A DNA stretch of 64,000 bases from an uncultured Eggerthellaceae bacterium (GCA_958452575.1 CAUDUM010000003.1:1-64000), one strand, 5' to 3'; positions 29,523 through 38,542 are shown, numbered from the stretch's first letter. Notes: a model not told the origin generated them from the sequence alone. Numbers and translations are program-made.

Positions 29523-29588
29523 GATAGGGGACGGGGCAGATGTCGCCTCTGGATTAATCCAAAGGCGACATCTGCCCCGTCCCCTATC
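29523..29588. repeat. 66-bp near-perfect palindrome
   Basis: Perfect 26-bp arms (29523-29548 and 29563-29588) enclose CTGGATTAATCCAA, whose core GGATTAATCC is itself a palindrome. It contains the AGGGGACGG core also seen near the cysK stop. It sits between birA and the MATE gene and may act as a bidirectional terminator, though no clear T tract follows. Confidence 0.75.
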
Positions 29589-29650
29589 ACGCCGTCCGCT
29601 CCCCGCATTGTGTTCATTACCCTAAGTGCATTTTTCCACCGAGCATTCGT

Positions 29651-29659
29651 TGGTATCAT
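29651..29659 (+). promoter_or_regulatory. Extended -10 promoter for the MATE gene
   Basis: TGGTATCAT at 29651-29659 is an extended -10 (TGn-TATCAT), 38 bases before the chosen ATG at 29697. It lies inside any longer reading from an upstream start, which supports the shorter protein. Confidence 0.5.
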
Positions 29660-29696
29660 AAAGTGTTTTGTGAAAGAGGAAGGTGGCGAACTCTGC

Positions 29697-31223
29697 ATGG
29701 AGCAGCATGATGCTTTGGATGCCCAGCATCCTGATAACGGATCCCGCGCTGTAGGCAACGGGGCGGCGCCCGAGACCTCAAGTCCCCGGGCGGCGCGCAA
29801 AGGCGGCGACAAGGTCGACCGCATGGGAACGGGCTCCATTCCCAAGCTCATCGTCGAGTTTGCCATCCCGTCCATTCTGGGCATGCTGGTCAACGGCGCC
29901 TACAACATCATCGACTCCATCTTCATGGGCCAGGCGGTCGGCGAAATCGGCCTTTCCACCGCCACCACGGCCATGCCGCTTATGACGCTGTTCATGGCGC
30001 TGGCGATGCTCGTCGGCAACGGCGGCAACGCGCTTGCGGCGTTGCGCATGGGGCAGGGCGACCGCGGCGCGGCTCAGCGCTGCCTGGGCAACACCATCAC
30101 GCTGGGCATCGTGCTGGCGATCATCGTGTTCGTCTTCACGCAGATCCCGCCGCTGATGGATGCCGTGCTGGCGATCTCGGGCGCCACGGCGCTGGACTGG
30201 GAGTATTCGCGCCTGTTCATCCAGATCCTCGGCGCGGGCTTCATCTTCCAGGTCATCGGCGCAGGCGTCAACAACTTCATCCGCACCGCCGGCGCCCCCA
30301 CCCGCGCGCTGGTCACGATGGTGGTCGGCGCCGTGTTCTGCACCATCTTCAACTTCCTGTTCGTGATGATCCTGGGCTGGGGCGTCGCAGGTAGCGCGCT
30401 CGCCACCCTGGTCGGCCAGTTCGCATCGTGCGTGTGCGTGATGTGGTACTTCATCTTCACCAAGAGCTGCCCGATGCGCCTGCATGTCCGCGAGATGCGT
30501 CCCGACATGGACACCATCCGCCGCATCCTGGCGCTGGGATTTGCCAGTTTCGTCATGCAGATCGGCATGGCGGTGGTCAACCTGGTGCTCAACAACCTGC
30601 TCAACATGTACGGCACGATGACCCCCATCGGGGCCGAGGGCGCAAAGGCATCCATCGGCGTGGTCGGCCGCATCGCCATGTTCACGGTGCTGCCGCTCAT
30701 CGGCGTGGCGATCGCCATCCAGCCGCTTGAAGGCTACAACTACGGCGCGCGCCTGTACAAACGCGTCCGCACGACGCTGTGGGACGGCGTCATCGGCGCC
30801 ACGGCGATCGCGATCCTGGGCTTTGCGCTTGTGCACATCTTCCCGGTGCAGATCATCAGCTTCTTCGGCATCACTGATCCCAACCTGCGCGACTTCACGA
30901 TCTTTGCCCTGCAGGTGCAATTGATGATGCTGCCGTTCGTCGGCTTCCAGATCGTCGTGTCCAACTACTTCCAGGCGACGGGCCAGCCCATCAAGTCGAT
31001 CTTCCTGTCGCTGACGCGCCAGATCCTGTTCTTGATCCCGCTCTACATCGTGCTGCCGATACTGCTGCCGATGTGGTTTCCCCAGTACACGGGCCTCGAC
31101 GCGCTGTACTTCGCCGTGCCCGTGGCGGATTTCCTGGCTATCTTCACGGCGTTGGTGTTCATCCTCATCGAGCGCAAGCGCCTGCATAAGCTGGAGACCG
31201 GCGAGCTCGAGGTGAAGATCTAG
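29697..31223 (+). CDS. MATE-family multidrug/cation antiporter
   Basis: A 508-residue twelve-helix MATE transporter. Family features include PSILGMLVNGAYNIIDSIFMG near the first helix, a repeated second half starting at ALGFASFVMQIG, and YNYGARLYKR. The N-terminal ~45 residues are hydrophilic. The upstream in-frame start at 29610 was rejected because a likely extended -10 lies at 29651-29659; AGAGGAAGG precedes ATG 29697 at a rather long distance (about 14 bases). Substrate unknown. Confidence 0.9.
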   Translation: MEQHDALDAQHPDNGSRAVGNGAAPETSSPRAARKGGDKVDRMGTGSIPKLIVEFAIPSILGMLVNGAYNIIDSIFMGQAVGEIGLSTATTAMPLMTLFMALAMLVGNGGNALAALRMGQGDRGAAQRCLGNTITLGIVLAIIVFVFTQIPPLMDAVLAISGATALDWEYSRLFIQILGAGFIFQVIGAGVNNFIRTAGAPTRALVTMVVGAVFCTIFNFLFVMILGWGVAGSALATLVGQFASCVCVMWYFIFTKSCPMRLHVREMRPDMDTIRRILALGFASFVMQIGMAVVNLVLNNLLNMYGTMTPIGAEGAKASIGVVGRIAMFTVLPLIGVAIAIQPLEGYNYGARLYKRVRTTLWDGVIGATAIAILGFALVHIFPVQIISFFGITDPNLRDFTIFALQVQLMMLPFVGFQIVVSNYFQATGQPIKSIFLSLTRQILFLIPLYIVLPILLPMWFPQYTGLDALYFAVPVADFLAIFTALVFILIERKRLHKLETGELEVKI

Positions 31224-31258
31224 CCGGTCGACCCGATTCGGATCCGAAAGGACGTGCC

Positions 31259-31831
31259 ATGATGGACCGCAAGAGCAGGACCCGTTCCGTCGTCTATGTG
31301 GGTATGACCGTAGCGCTGCTGGCGGTGTCGGCGTGGATTGCGCTTCCCCTGGGGCCGGTTCCCTTCACGCTGCAGACGTTCGTTCTGGCGTTCGCGCTTT
31401 TGGTGCTTCGACCGGGCGAGTGCCTTGCGGCTTTGGGCGCGTATCTGGCGTTGGGTGCGGCAGGGGTGCCGGTGTTCTCGGGAATGCGCGGCGGTATCGG
31501 CATGATCCTGGGTGCTACAGGCGGCTTTCTGTGGGGATTTTTGCTGGGTGCCGTCGCCGCGCTGCTTCTGCTCAAAGCCATGCCGCTTCGAGGCGGGCGC
31601 TCCGATGCCGCGCGGGGCTTTGCCGCGTGCCTGGTGTTCCTTGCGATCTCGTATGCGTGCGGATGGATCCAGCTGATGGCGGTTGCCGGCATGGGGCCGA
31701 TTCCCGCGTTCCTTGCCGCCATCGCACCGTTCATTGTGCCTGATCTGGCAAAACTTGCTGTTGCCGTCGTAGTTGCGCTTGCGGTCAGGCGTGCGTTGCC
31801 GTCGCTGCGAAAGGCGCGCGCCGATCGATGA
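31259..31831 (+). CDS. bioY: Biotin transporter BioY
   Basis: A 190-residue S component of an ECF-type biotin transporter with about six helices. PLGPVPFTLQTFVLAFALLV and ALGAYLALGAAGVPVFSG, then GGFLWGFLLGA, are BioY hallmarks. It follows the MATE gene by 35 bases and precedes fabH; together with birA upstream this forms a biotin/lipid neighbourhood. No EcfA/EcfT partners are in the window, so they may be shared from elsewhere. Confidence 0.93.
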   Translation: MMDRKSRTRSVVYVGMTVALLAVSAWIALPLGPVPFTLQTFVLAFALLVLRPGECLAALGAYLALGAAGVPVFSGMRGGIGMILGATGGFLWGFLLGAVAALLLLKAMPLRGGRSDAARGFAACLVFLAISYACGWIQLMAVAGMGPIPAFLAAIAPFIVPDLAKLAVAVVVALAVRRALPSLRKARADR

Positions 31832-31969
31832 AGGCGTTCTTGCGCTTGCGCTTGCGGCGGTGCTGACACTCTTTTCCTCAATTCGCTATACTTGTCGATG
31901 GCGCTGCGCTTAAGCTCGGCGCCTTGCGTTCTATGGTTGCTTTCGCTCGGAAACAGGAGAGTGGACGAT

Positions 31970-33082
31970 ATGGGTTGTGCGATCATCGGCTGTGGAAAGG
32001 CGCTGCCCGCGCTTGAGGTCACCAACGACGATCTGACCGCGCTGGTGGACACCAGCGACGAGTGGATCACCACGCGCACGGGCATCAAGACCCGCCGCAT
32101 CTGCGTCGACGAGACCAACGTCGACCTCGCCGAGGCCGCGGCGCGCCGTGCGCTCGGATGGGAGGAAGGCGACTACAACGAGCGCCGCATCGACCCCGAG
32201 GAGATCGACCTCGTCATCTTCTCCACGGCGACGCCCGATGTGATGGTTCCGACCTGCGCGGCGCTGCTGCGCCGCCGGCTGGGGCTGGTCAACGCCGTCG
32301 CTTTCGATATGAACGCCGCATGCACCGGCTTCATCTACGGTCTCACCATCGCTGAATCCATGATGGCGGCATCCGCAGCAGGCACCCAGGGCGCATCGCG
32401 CCGCAACGCGTTCCGCCGCGCGCTCGTCGTGGGCGGCGAGCGTCTGACCCGCATCACCAACTGGACTGACCGCAACACGTGCGTGCTGTTCGGTGACGGC
32501 GCCGGCGCCGCCGTGGTCGAGTGGGACCCCGATCGTGCGGGCATCCTGAGCACGTTCGTCCGCAACGATGACGACGACGCCAATGCGCTGACGTGCCCCA
32601 CGGCGTTTGACGCGCCGCAGCCGTTCGACGAGAACGGCGTGAACCTCGACGCGATGAAGAAGGTCGATCCCGGCCTGCCGCGCATCGACGAGGAGCTCGG
32701 CGTGACGGAGGCGGTCGCCGAAGGCCGCCCGCGTCAGACGCTGTACATGCACGGGCAGAAGGTGTTCAAGTTCGCGGTCGAAGCGCTGAACGACGCCGTC
32801 GACGAGGTGCTCGAGCGCGCCGGCCTGACCATCGACGACATAGCGTTCATCGTGCCTCATCAGGCCAACGAGCGCATCATCAAATACGCTGCCAAAAAGA
32901 TGAAGCTGCCTTTGGACCGCTTCCAGATCTCCATCGCCCACCGCGGCAACTCCTCGTCCGCCTGCATCCCGATGACGCTGTCGGACGCCTACGAGGAAGG
33001 CCGCATCCACCCCGGCGACAAAGTGATCCTAGTAGGCTTCGGCGGCGGCTTCACCAGCGGCGCCATCCTCTACGAAGCCTAA
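31970..33082 (+). CDS. fabH: 3-oxoacyl-[ACP] synthase III
   Basis: A 370-residue KAS III enzyme initiating fatty acid synthesis from acyl-CoA and malonyl-ACP. The catalytic triad is Cys in MNAACTGF, His in VPHQANERI and Asn in HRGNSSSACIP. The DEWITTRTGIKTRRI segment is typical. AACAGGAGAG precedes ATG 31970; a longer in-frame reading from 31892 adds a non-conserved stretch. No other fab gene adjoins it. It is followed by a strong terminator. Confidence 0.92.
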   Translation: MGCAIIGCGKALPALEVTNDDLTALVDTSDEWITTRTGIKTRRICVDETNVDLAEAAARRALGWEEGDYNERRIDPEEIDLVIFSTATPDVMVPTCAALLRRRLGLVNAVAFDMNAACTGFIYGLTIAESMMAASAAGTQGASRRNAFRRALVVGGERLTRITNWTDRNTCVLFGDGAGAAVVEWDPDRAGILSTFVRNDDDDANALTCPTAFDAPQPFDENGVNLDAMKKVDPGLPRIDEELGVTEAVAEGRPRQTLYMHGQKVFKFAVEALNDAVDEVLERAGLTIDDIAFIVPHQANERIIKYAAKKMKLPLDRFQISIAHRGNSSSACIPMTLSDAYEEGRIHPGDKVILVGFGGGFTSGAILYEA

Positions 33083-33100
33083 ACACCCATCAGACGCGAG

Positions 33101-33136
33101 AAGGAGGCGGAGGGTTAACCCCTCCGCCTCCTTTTT
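33101..33136 (+). terminator. Rho-independent terminator after fabH
   Basis: A near-perfect ~14-bp GC stem (GGAGGCGGAGGG with CCCTCCGCCTCC) with a TTAA loop and a T5 tract at about 33132-33136, 19 bases after the fabH stop. Confidence 0.92.
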
Positions 33137-33281
33137 CATTCCCTGTAGGAGCATCCCCTCGATTCCTCCCGAAGGTTGAACTGCGTAACAGCAATGGAAA
33201 AGCAGCTCGGAAGGGTCCGAGCGGGGCTCGCGCGCAGAATCCGCACGAGCCAAACCGTTATCCGTCAATGAGAAAAAAGCA

Positions 33282-33403
33282 GCTTTCGGACGAGGGGGCG
33301 GGGTTCGCGCGCAGTATGCGCAGCCATTTAAACGCGATCGCAGATCGCGTTAGTCAAGGCGAGCACCTGTTTGAGCACGAGCCCCGCCCCCTCGTCCGAA
33401 AGC
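33282..33403. repeat. Palindromic dispersed repeat, family A copy 2
   Basis: 26-bp inverted repeats (33282-33307 and 33378-33403, one mismatch that is G-U compatible) enclose blocks shared with the copy at 11603-11754 and a different inner palindrome at 33331-33351 (AACGCGATC-GCA-GATCGCGTT). The outer arm tips differ from copy 1 yet remain complementary. The gap between the terminator and this element shows nothing else. Confidence 0.8.
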
Positions 33404-33429
33404 GCACAAGGCGATGGACGTTCCGTGCG

Positions 33430-33473
33430 AGCTCAGGACTTGTTTGAGCACGGGCCCCGCCCCACCGAAAAGC
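33430..33473. repeat. Solo half of the family A repeat
   Basis: This segment repeats the GAGCTCAGGACTTGTTTGAG block followed by CACGGGCCCCGCCCC, matching one end of the two full elements but lacking the other half. It lies just before the stop of the minus-strand kinase gene. Confidence 0.7.
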
Positions 33474-33488
33474 GGACATAAAGAGCGG

Positions 33489-34529
33489 TTATTTCCCCGT
33501 AGGCGCCTCAGGAGGAATCGAGGGGATAGCGACGATGAAGCAGGCCCCTCCCTCCGGCAAATTAACCGCCTCGACGGTCCCGTCATGTGCCTCGACGATC
33601 GACTTGACGATGGACAGCCCCAGCCCCGTGCCGCCCGTCCCGCGCGCACGGGAGGCGTCTGTGCGGTAGAAGCGCTCGAACAGCAGCTTGGGATCGATGT
33701 CCCCGAATCCGGTTCCGTCGTCCTTGACGGTGATGATGGAGTTGCCGCGCATTCCGAACAGCTCTACGACGATGTGTCCGCCCGGCTCGATGAAGCGGCT
33801 GGCGTTGTCGACGAGGTTCGAGATCACCTGGCGCAGCTGATCGCGATCGCCCAGCACGTCGGGCGCCTCGCCTTCGACCCATGCGTTGGCATGCCGTTCG
33901 TCGAGGACGGGGCGCAGCGCGTCCAACACGCTTTGCGCAAGGTCGTGCAGGTTAACGCGCGCAAGATCGAGGGGGCGCGTGCCGTCTTCGATGTGCTGGA
34001 GGGCCAGCAAGTCGTTGACCAGGCGGCTGAGCCGCTCGCTTTCCTCCACGATGATGCCGCAGAACTTGTCGTGCAGCGCCGGCGGCAGATCGGGATCGCG
34101 CAGCAGGTCGGCGTTGCCTCGGATGGCGGTGAGCGGCGTGCGGAGCTCGTGCGCGACGTCGCTGACGAACGCCGACTGTCGCTTTTCGCGCAGCACCAGG
34201 TCCTGCTGCTGGCTGGCGGATTTTTTGACCAGAGCGGAGATCGTCGCCGCCAGCTCATCGGCTTCGTGCAGGCGCCCGTCAGAGGTGAACGTCACATCGC
34301 CGCCTGCGGCGAACGCGCGCACCTGCTTTTCCAAGATGTTCAGGGGTTCGGCAAGAAAGTGCCCGATGATCAGGCTCAATATAAAGGAGATCAGTCCAAG
34401 CGGCAGCAGCAGCACGAAGATCGTCACCGGCGCGTCGGAGGTCAAGAACCACACGCCCAAGGCGAGCGTGCCGGTCAGGATCGATAGCAGCGTCGAAAGG
34501 CAGGCGAAATATGACTGCAGCCGTTTGAT
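33489..34529 (-). CDS. Sensor histidine kinase with non-canonical start
   Basis: HAMP-containing kinase: HAMP from about residue 55, phospho-acceptor His in SDVAHELRTPLTAIRGN, N box QVISNLVDNASRF, G1 VKDDGTGFGDI, F box LFERFYRTDASR and G2 GGTGLGLSIVKSI. The only ordinary start is TTG 34460, which would cut the first membrane helix. The frame upstream encodes RLQSYFACLSTLLSILTG, a hydrophobic helix, and has no ATG, GTG or TTG back to the regulator stop. An ATC codon at 34529-34527 sits 5 bases after a perfect GGAGG (34539-34535), so I place the start there (346 residues); this is inference. It pairs with the regulator encoded just upstream. Confidence 0.75.
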   Translation of the reverse strand: MKRLQSYFACLSTLLSILTGTLALGVWFLTSDAPVTIFVLLLPLGLISFILSLIIGHFLAEPLNILEKQVRAFAAGGDVTFTSDGRLHEADELAATISALVKKSASQQQDLVLREKRQSAFVSDVAHELRTPLTAIRGNADLLRDPDLPPALHDKFCGIIVEESERLSRLVNDLLALQHIEDGTRPLDLARVNLHDLAQSVLDALRPVLDERHANAWVEGEAPDVLGDRDQLRQVISNLVDNASRFIEPGGHIVVELFGMRGNSIITVKDDGTGFGDIDPKLLFERFYRTDASRARGTGGTGLGLSIVKSIVEAHDGTVEAVNLPEGGACFIVAIPSIPPEAPTGK

Positions 34530-34559
34530 GGAGTCCTCCGATCCGCTCGATCGCGAGCG

Positions 34560-35255
34560 TTACTGGCGAAAACGGTAACCGTAGCCGCGCACCGTCTCCA
34601 CCAGGCCGGGATCGTAGCCGGCCCCTTCGATCTTGTCGCGCAGGCGCTTGATGTGCGTGTCGACGGTCTTGGTCTCGGTGAGGTATTCCCAGCCCCACGC
34701 CTCGCGGAGCAGATCCTCGCGCGAAACCACCTTGCCGGCGTTGCGCATCAAACATGCGAGCAGCTCGAACTCGCGCGGGGTCAGGTCGATGGATCCCGCG
34801 TCGCCCTTCGCGGTGTGCGCGTCCTCATCCAGTGTGATGCCTCCCGCGGTGATCGCACGCGATACGGTGGGGAAGTCGCCGCCCGAGCCGCGGCGCAAAA
34901 GCGCGCGGACGCGGGCGATGAGCTCGCGCACGCCGAAGGGCTTGGCCAGATAGTCGTCTCCGCCGATCTCCAGGCCGACCACCTTGTCCAGCTCGGTGTC
35001 GCGCGCTGATAGGAACAGCACGGGCGCGGATGTTTTGGAGCGCAGGCGTCGGCACAGCTCGTAGCCGTCCATGCCGGGCAGCATGATGTCCAAGACGAAC
35101 AGGTCGTAGGGCTTTTTCATCGCCATGTCGAAAGCGACTTCTCCGTTGTCGGCGACGTCGACGGAGAATCCCTCCTTTTGCAGCGCATAGGAGACGAACT
35201 CGGTGATAGACGGCTCGTCGTCCACCAAAAGGATGCGGGCAGAGGTTTCGTTCAT
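34560..35255 (-). CDS. OmpR-family response regulator
   Basis: A 231-residue response regulator: acidic Asp12/Asp13, phospho-acceptor Asp56 in LFVLDIMLPGMDG, and DDYLAKPFGVREL, then a winged-helix domain with LTPREFELLACLMRNAGKVV and DTHIKRLRDKIEG. The kinase frame follows 30 bases after its stop and in the same reading frame. Regulated genes are not evident nearby. Confidence 0.93.
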   Translation of the reverse strand: MNETSARILLVDDEPSITEFVSYALQKEGFSVDVADNGEVAFDMAMKKPYDLFVLDIMLPGMDGYELCRRLRSKTSAPVLFLSARDTELDKVVGLEIGGDDYLAKPFGVRELIARVRALLRRGSGGDFPTVSRAITAGGITLDEDAHTAKGDAGSIDLTPREFELLACLMRNAGKVVSREDLLREAWGWEYLTETKTVDTHIKRLRDKIEGAGYDPGLVETVRGYGYRFRQ

Positions 35256-35385
35256 GGCGTTGCCTTCCTTCGTTGCTTCGTCGGACCGGCGTCGCTGCCG
35301 ACGCCTTGTCGGTGTCGGTCACCGCGCGGATGTTCCTGTGATGGAACCGCGGCGTCCTCGGCGGCGTCGCGACGGGCCCTCTCCT

Positions 35386-35391
35386 TATAAT
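35386..35391 (+). promoter_or_regulatory. Consensus -10 element for coaX
   Basis: TATAAT at 35386-35391 precedes coaX by about 75 bases in a 210-base divergent gap. No good -35 at 16-18 bases was seen. Confidence 0.5.
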
Positions 35392-35466
35392 GGGAAAGAC
35401 CCGCTTAAAGGTCCACTATGTGATTATAGCCGCCGCCAACAGGCGTAGAAGGGGCAGTTGCGAAAG

Positions 35467-36237
35467 ATGTTGCTTGCGATTGATGTGGGGAACACCCAGA
35501 CGGTCATCGGCGTGTACGACGGCGAGGAGCTTCGCCATATGTGGCGCATCGCCACCAACAAGAACCATACTTCCGACGAGCTCAGGCTCAAGCTCATGCC
35601 GCTGCTCTCGTCGGAGGGCATCGAGGCGGAGGGCCTTGCCGGAGCGGCGCTCGCCTCGGTGGTTCCCCAGCTCACCCATGGATGGCAATCGGCGCTGCGC
35701 AAACTGGTCGGCGTCGAGCCGCTTGTCTGCACGGCGGATTCTGCCGGAGAGGAGCTGTTCCCCACTGCGTACGCCAACCCCTCGGAGATCGGCGCGGACC
35801 GCGTCGCCGACGCCGTGGCGGCGCGCGCCCTGTACGGGCAGCCTGTCGTCGTAGTGGACTTTGGCACGGCCACCAACATCGAGGTGGTCGATCGCGACGG
35901 CGTGTTCGCGGGAGGCGTCATCGCCCCCGGTGTCGAGACGTCTGCCTCGGCGCTGTTCTCGCATGCCAACCGCCTCTCGGCAATCGAGCTTGAGGATCCG
36001 CACACCGCCATCGGCGGCAATACCGCGCAAGCCATCCAGGCGGGCATCGTCTACGGCGAGGCGGATCGCGTCGACGGCTTGGTGCGGCGCATCTTCGACC
36101 AACTCGGCTACGAGGCCCCCGTCGTGGCGACAGGCGGGCTGGCGTCCCGCGTCGCGCCGCTGTCGCGCACGATCACCCACGTGAACAAAGAGCTGACGCT
36201 GGAGGGCCTGCGCCGCATCTACGAGGCCAGAGGCTAA
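35467..36237 (+). CDS. coaX: Type III pantothenate kinase
   Basis: A 256-residue type III (CoaX) pantothenate kinase, first step of CoA synthesis. The phosphate loop is AIDVGNTQTVIGVYDG, with EIGADRVADAVAARALYG, VVDFGTATNIEV and GGVIAPGVETSASALF in family order. ATG 35467 is preferred to the upstream TTG 35458 because it places the phosphate motif at the N-terminus. A YkgJ-type gene follows one base after the stop. Confidence 0.93.
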   Translation: MLLAIDVGNTQTVIGVYDGEELRHMWRIATNKNHTSDELRLKLMPLLSSEGIEAEGLAGAALASVVPQLTHGWQSALRKLVGVEPLVCTADSAGEELFPTAYANPSEIGADRVADAVAARALYGQPVVVVDFGTATNIEVVDRDGVFAGGVIAPGVETSASALFSHANRLSAIELEDPHTAIGGNTAQAIQAGIVYGEADRVDGLVRRIFDQLGYEAPVVATGGLASRVAPLSRTITHVNKELTLEGLRRIYEARG

Positions 36238-36238
36238 C

Positions 36239-36757
36239 ATGGCGGAAGGATGCGAAGAGGAGGTGCTTGCCGAGGATGCGGCGCCGGGCGCCGTCTCCGC
36301 TGCTGCGAGTCCAGGCGCGGCTGCGGTGCCGGATTCGTCCGTTGCCGGCGAGCCGGCCGCTGCGGGCAAAGGCGCCGACTACCCCTTGCATTTCGAGGGC
36401 GAGAACAGCTATCCCGAATGCGAACGCTGCGGGTCGTGCTGCCAGGTCAACGTGCTCGCGATGACGCACGAGGAGGTCGCGTGCATCCGGGAGTACATGG
36501 TCGAGCATGACGTCCATCCCATCGACCGCCATAAGCAGGGATGTTGCCTCCAAAACGCCGACGGAGACGGCTGCATGGTGTGGCCGGTGCGCGCGCAGGT
36601 GTGCCGCCTGCATAACTGCCACGTGTCGCGCATCGAGATCCTGCGCCGCAACCCCAATATCCACGTTCCGGAGGATATCCCCCTGGTCGACCTGCACGAA
36701 TGCTTCATCAACGACCGCGAGATCGATCCCCGCTACGTCGAGGTACCGCAGGCGTAG
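36239..36757 (+). CDS. YkgJ-family cysteine-cluster protein
   Basis: A 172-residue protein of the YkgJ/CxxCxxCC family, thought to bind a metal or Fe-S centre. The cluster ECERCGSCCQVN is at about residues 60-71; further Cys occur in QGCCLQ, GCMVWPVRAQVCRLHNC and HECF. An Ala/Pro/Glu-rich N-terminal ~45 residues precede it. Cellular role unknown. It lies one base after coaX, so the two are surely cotranscribed. Confidence 0.75.
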   Translation: MAEGCEEEVLAEDAAPGAVSAAASPGAAAVPDSSVAGEPAAAGKGADYPLHFEGENSYPECERCGSCCQVNVLAMTHEEVACIREYMVEHDVHPIDRHKQGCCLQNADGDGCMVWPVRAQVCRLHNCHVSRIEILRRNPNIHVPEDIPLVDLHECFINDREIDPRYVEVPQA

Positions 36758-36808
36758 GTATTTCCCGCCCTTGGCGCGCGCGTGGCCTTTTGGCTGCTCG
36801 AACCCTAG

Positions 36809-36814
36809 TACAAT
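36809..36814 (+). promoter_or_regulatory. Probable -10 element for fhs
   Basis: TACAAT at 36809-36814 lies 39 bases before the fhs ATG; GGGGGAAGGGAG before the ATG is a strong ribosome binding region. Confidence 0.4.
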
Positions 36815-36852
36815 GTTCCTTGCGAATTCACCAGGGGGAAGGGAGCCCATCC

Positions 36853-38541
36853 ATGCTGACCGATATCGAGATCGCCCAGGCTTGCACGCCGGAGCCCATC
36901 GAGAAGATCGCCGAGAAGGCGGGCATCGACGACAAGTACCTGGAATGCTACGGCAAGTACAAGGCGAAGGTCGACTACAACCTGCTGCGCAACGAGCAGC
37001 ACGAGCCGGGCAAGCTGATCCTGGTCACCGCCATCAACCCCACGCCGGCGGGCGAGGGCAAGACCACCACGACCGTCGGTTTGGCAGACGCCCTTTCCAA
37101 GCGCGGCAAAAACGTCATGGTCGCGCTGCGTGAGCCGTCGCTGGGCCCGGTGTTCGGCATCAAGGGCGGTGCTGCGGGCGGCGGATACGCGCAGGTCGTT
37201 CCCATGGAGGATATCAACCTGCACTTCACCGGCGACTTCCATGCCATCGGCGCGGCCAACAACCTGCTGGCGGCGCTGCTTGACGCCCACATCCACAACG
37301 GCAACGAGCTGGGCATCGACGTGCGTAAGATCACCTGGAAGCGCGTGGTTGACATGAACGACCGCCAGCTGCGCTTCATCGTGGACGGCCTGGGCGGCAA
37401 GGCCAACGGCGTGCCGCGCGAGGACGGCTTCGACATCACGGTGGCATCCGAGGTCATGGCGATCTTCTGCCTGGCCACTTCCATCACTGACCTCAAGGAG
37501 CGCTTGGGCCGCATCGTGGTGGGCTACACCTATGACGACAAACCCGTCACCGCCCACGATCTGCATGCCGAGGGCGCGATGACCGCGCTTTTGAAGGATG
37601 CCCTCAAGCCCAATCTGGTTCAGACGCTGGAAGGCACTCCCGCGTTCGTCCACGGCGGCCCGTTCGCCAACATCGCGCACGGCTGCAACTCCATCATGGC
37701 AACGCGCATGGCGATGGCACTGGGCGACTACGCCGTCACCGAGGCCGGCTTCGGCGCCGACCTGGGTGCGGAGAAGTTCTTGGACATCAAGTGCCGCCTG
37801 GCGGGTCTCAAGCCCGACGCGGTCGTCGTCGTCGCCACGGTGCGCGCGCTGAAGAATCACGGCGGCGTTGCCAAGGCCGATCTCAACGAGGAGAACCTGG
37901 AGGCGCTGGAAGCCGGCCTGCCGAACCTGCTGCAGCATGTGGAAAACATCACCAAGGTGTACAACCTGCCGTGCGTGGTTGCCATCAACGAGTTCCCGAC
38001 CGACACCAAGGCCGAGGTCGAGCTGGTGGAGCGCAAGTGCAAGGAGCTCGGCGTCAACGTGGCGCTGTCCCAGGTGTGGGCGAAGGGCGGCGAGGGTGGC
38101 CTCGCGCTGGCCGACGAGGTCGTGCGCCTGTGCGCCGAGGGCGACGAGCAGGGCCGCAGCGCCGAGACGTTCCAGTTCGCCTACGGTGACGAGCTGTCGC
38201 TTTCGGAGAAGATCGAGGCCATCGCCAAGCGCGTCTACCATGCCGACGGCGTGAACTTCGAACCCGCCGCCTCCAAGGAGATCGCCAAGCTTGAGAGCCT
38301 CGGCTTCGGCGGTATGCCCGTATGCATGGCCAAGACCCAGTACTCGTTCTCGGACGACCAGACCAAGCTGGGCGCGCCGCGCGGCTTCACCATCACGGTG
38401 CGCCAGGTCAAGGTGAGCGCCGGCGCCGGGTTCGTGGTGGCGCTGACCGGCTCCATCATGACGATGCCGGGTTTGGGCAAAGCTCCCGCCGCCTTCAAGA
38501 TCGACGTCGACGAAACGGGTAAGATCAGTGGTTTGTTCTAG
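36853..38541 (+). CDS. fhs: Formate--tetrahydrofolate ligase
   Basis: A 562-residue enzyme forming 10-formyl-THF from formate, ATP and THF. Motifs TAINPTPAGEGKTTTTVGLA (P-loop region), REPSLGPVFGIKGGAAGGGY, HGGPFANIAHGCNS and FGADLGAEKFLDIKC are diagnostic. ATG 36853 gives the expected length. fchA begins one base after the stop, and folD is 1.5 kb on, so the formate-to-methylene-THF steps cluster here. In an anaerobe with GREs this can feed purine synthesis or a C1 pathway. Confidence 0.97.
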   Translation: MLTDIEIAQACTPEPIEKIAEKAGIDDKYLECYGKYKAKVDYNLLRNEQHEPGKLILVTAINPTPAGEGKTTTTVGLADALSKRGKNVMVALREPSLGPVFGIKGGAAGGGYAQVVPMEDINLHFTGDFHAIGAANNLLAALLDAHIHNGNELGIDVRKITWKRVVDMNDRQLRFIVDGLGGKANGVPREDGFDITVASEVMAIFCLATSITDLKERLGRIVVGYTYDDKPVTAHDLHAEGAMTALLKDALKPNLVQTLEGTPAFVHGGPFANIAHGCNSIMATRMAMALGDYAVTEAGFGADLGAEKFLDIKCRLAGLKPDAVVVVATVRALKNHGGVAKADLNEENLEALEAGLPNLLQHVENITKVYNLPCVVAINEFPTDTKAEVELVERKCKELGVNVALSQVWAKGGEGGLALADEVVRLCAEGDEQGRSAETFQFAYGDELSLSEKIEAIAKRVYHADGVNFEPAASKEIAKLESLGFGGMPVCMAKTQYSFSDDQTKLGAPRGFTITVRQVKVSAGAGFVVALTGSIMTMPGLGKAPAAFKIDVDETGKISGLF

Positions 38542-38542
38542 C

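Noticed and set aside
29610..29696. Upstream start for the MATE transporter
   Set aside because: An extended -10 sequence lies inside this extension, and the later ATG has a purine-rich site.
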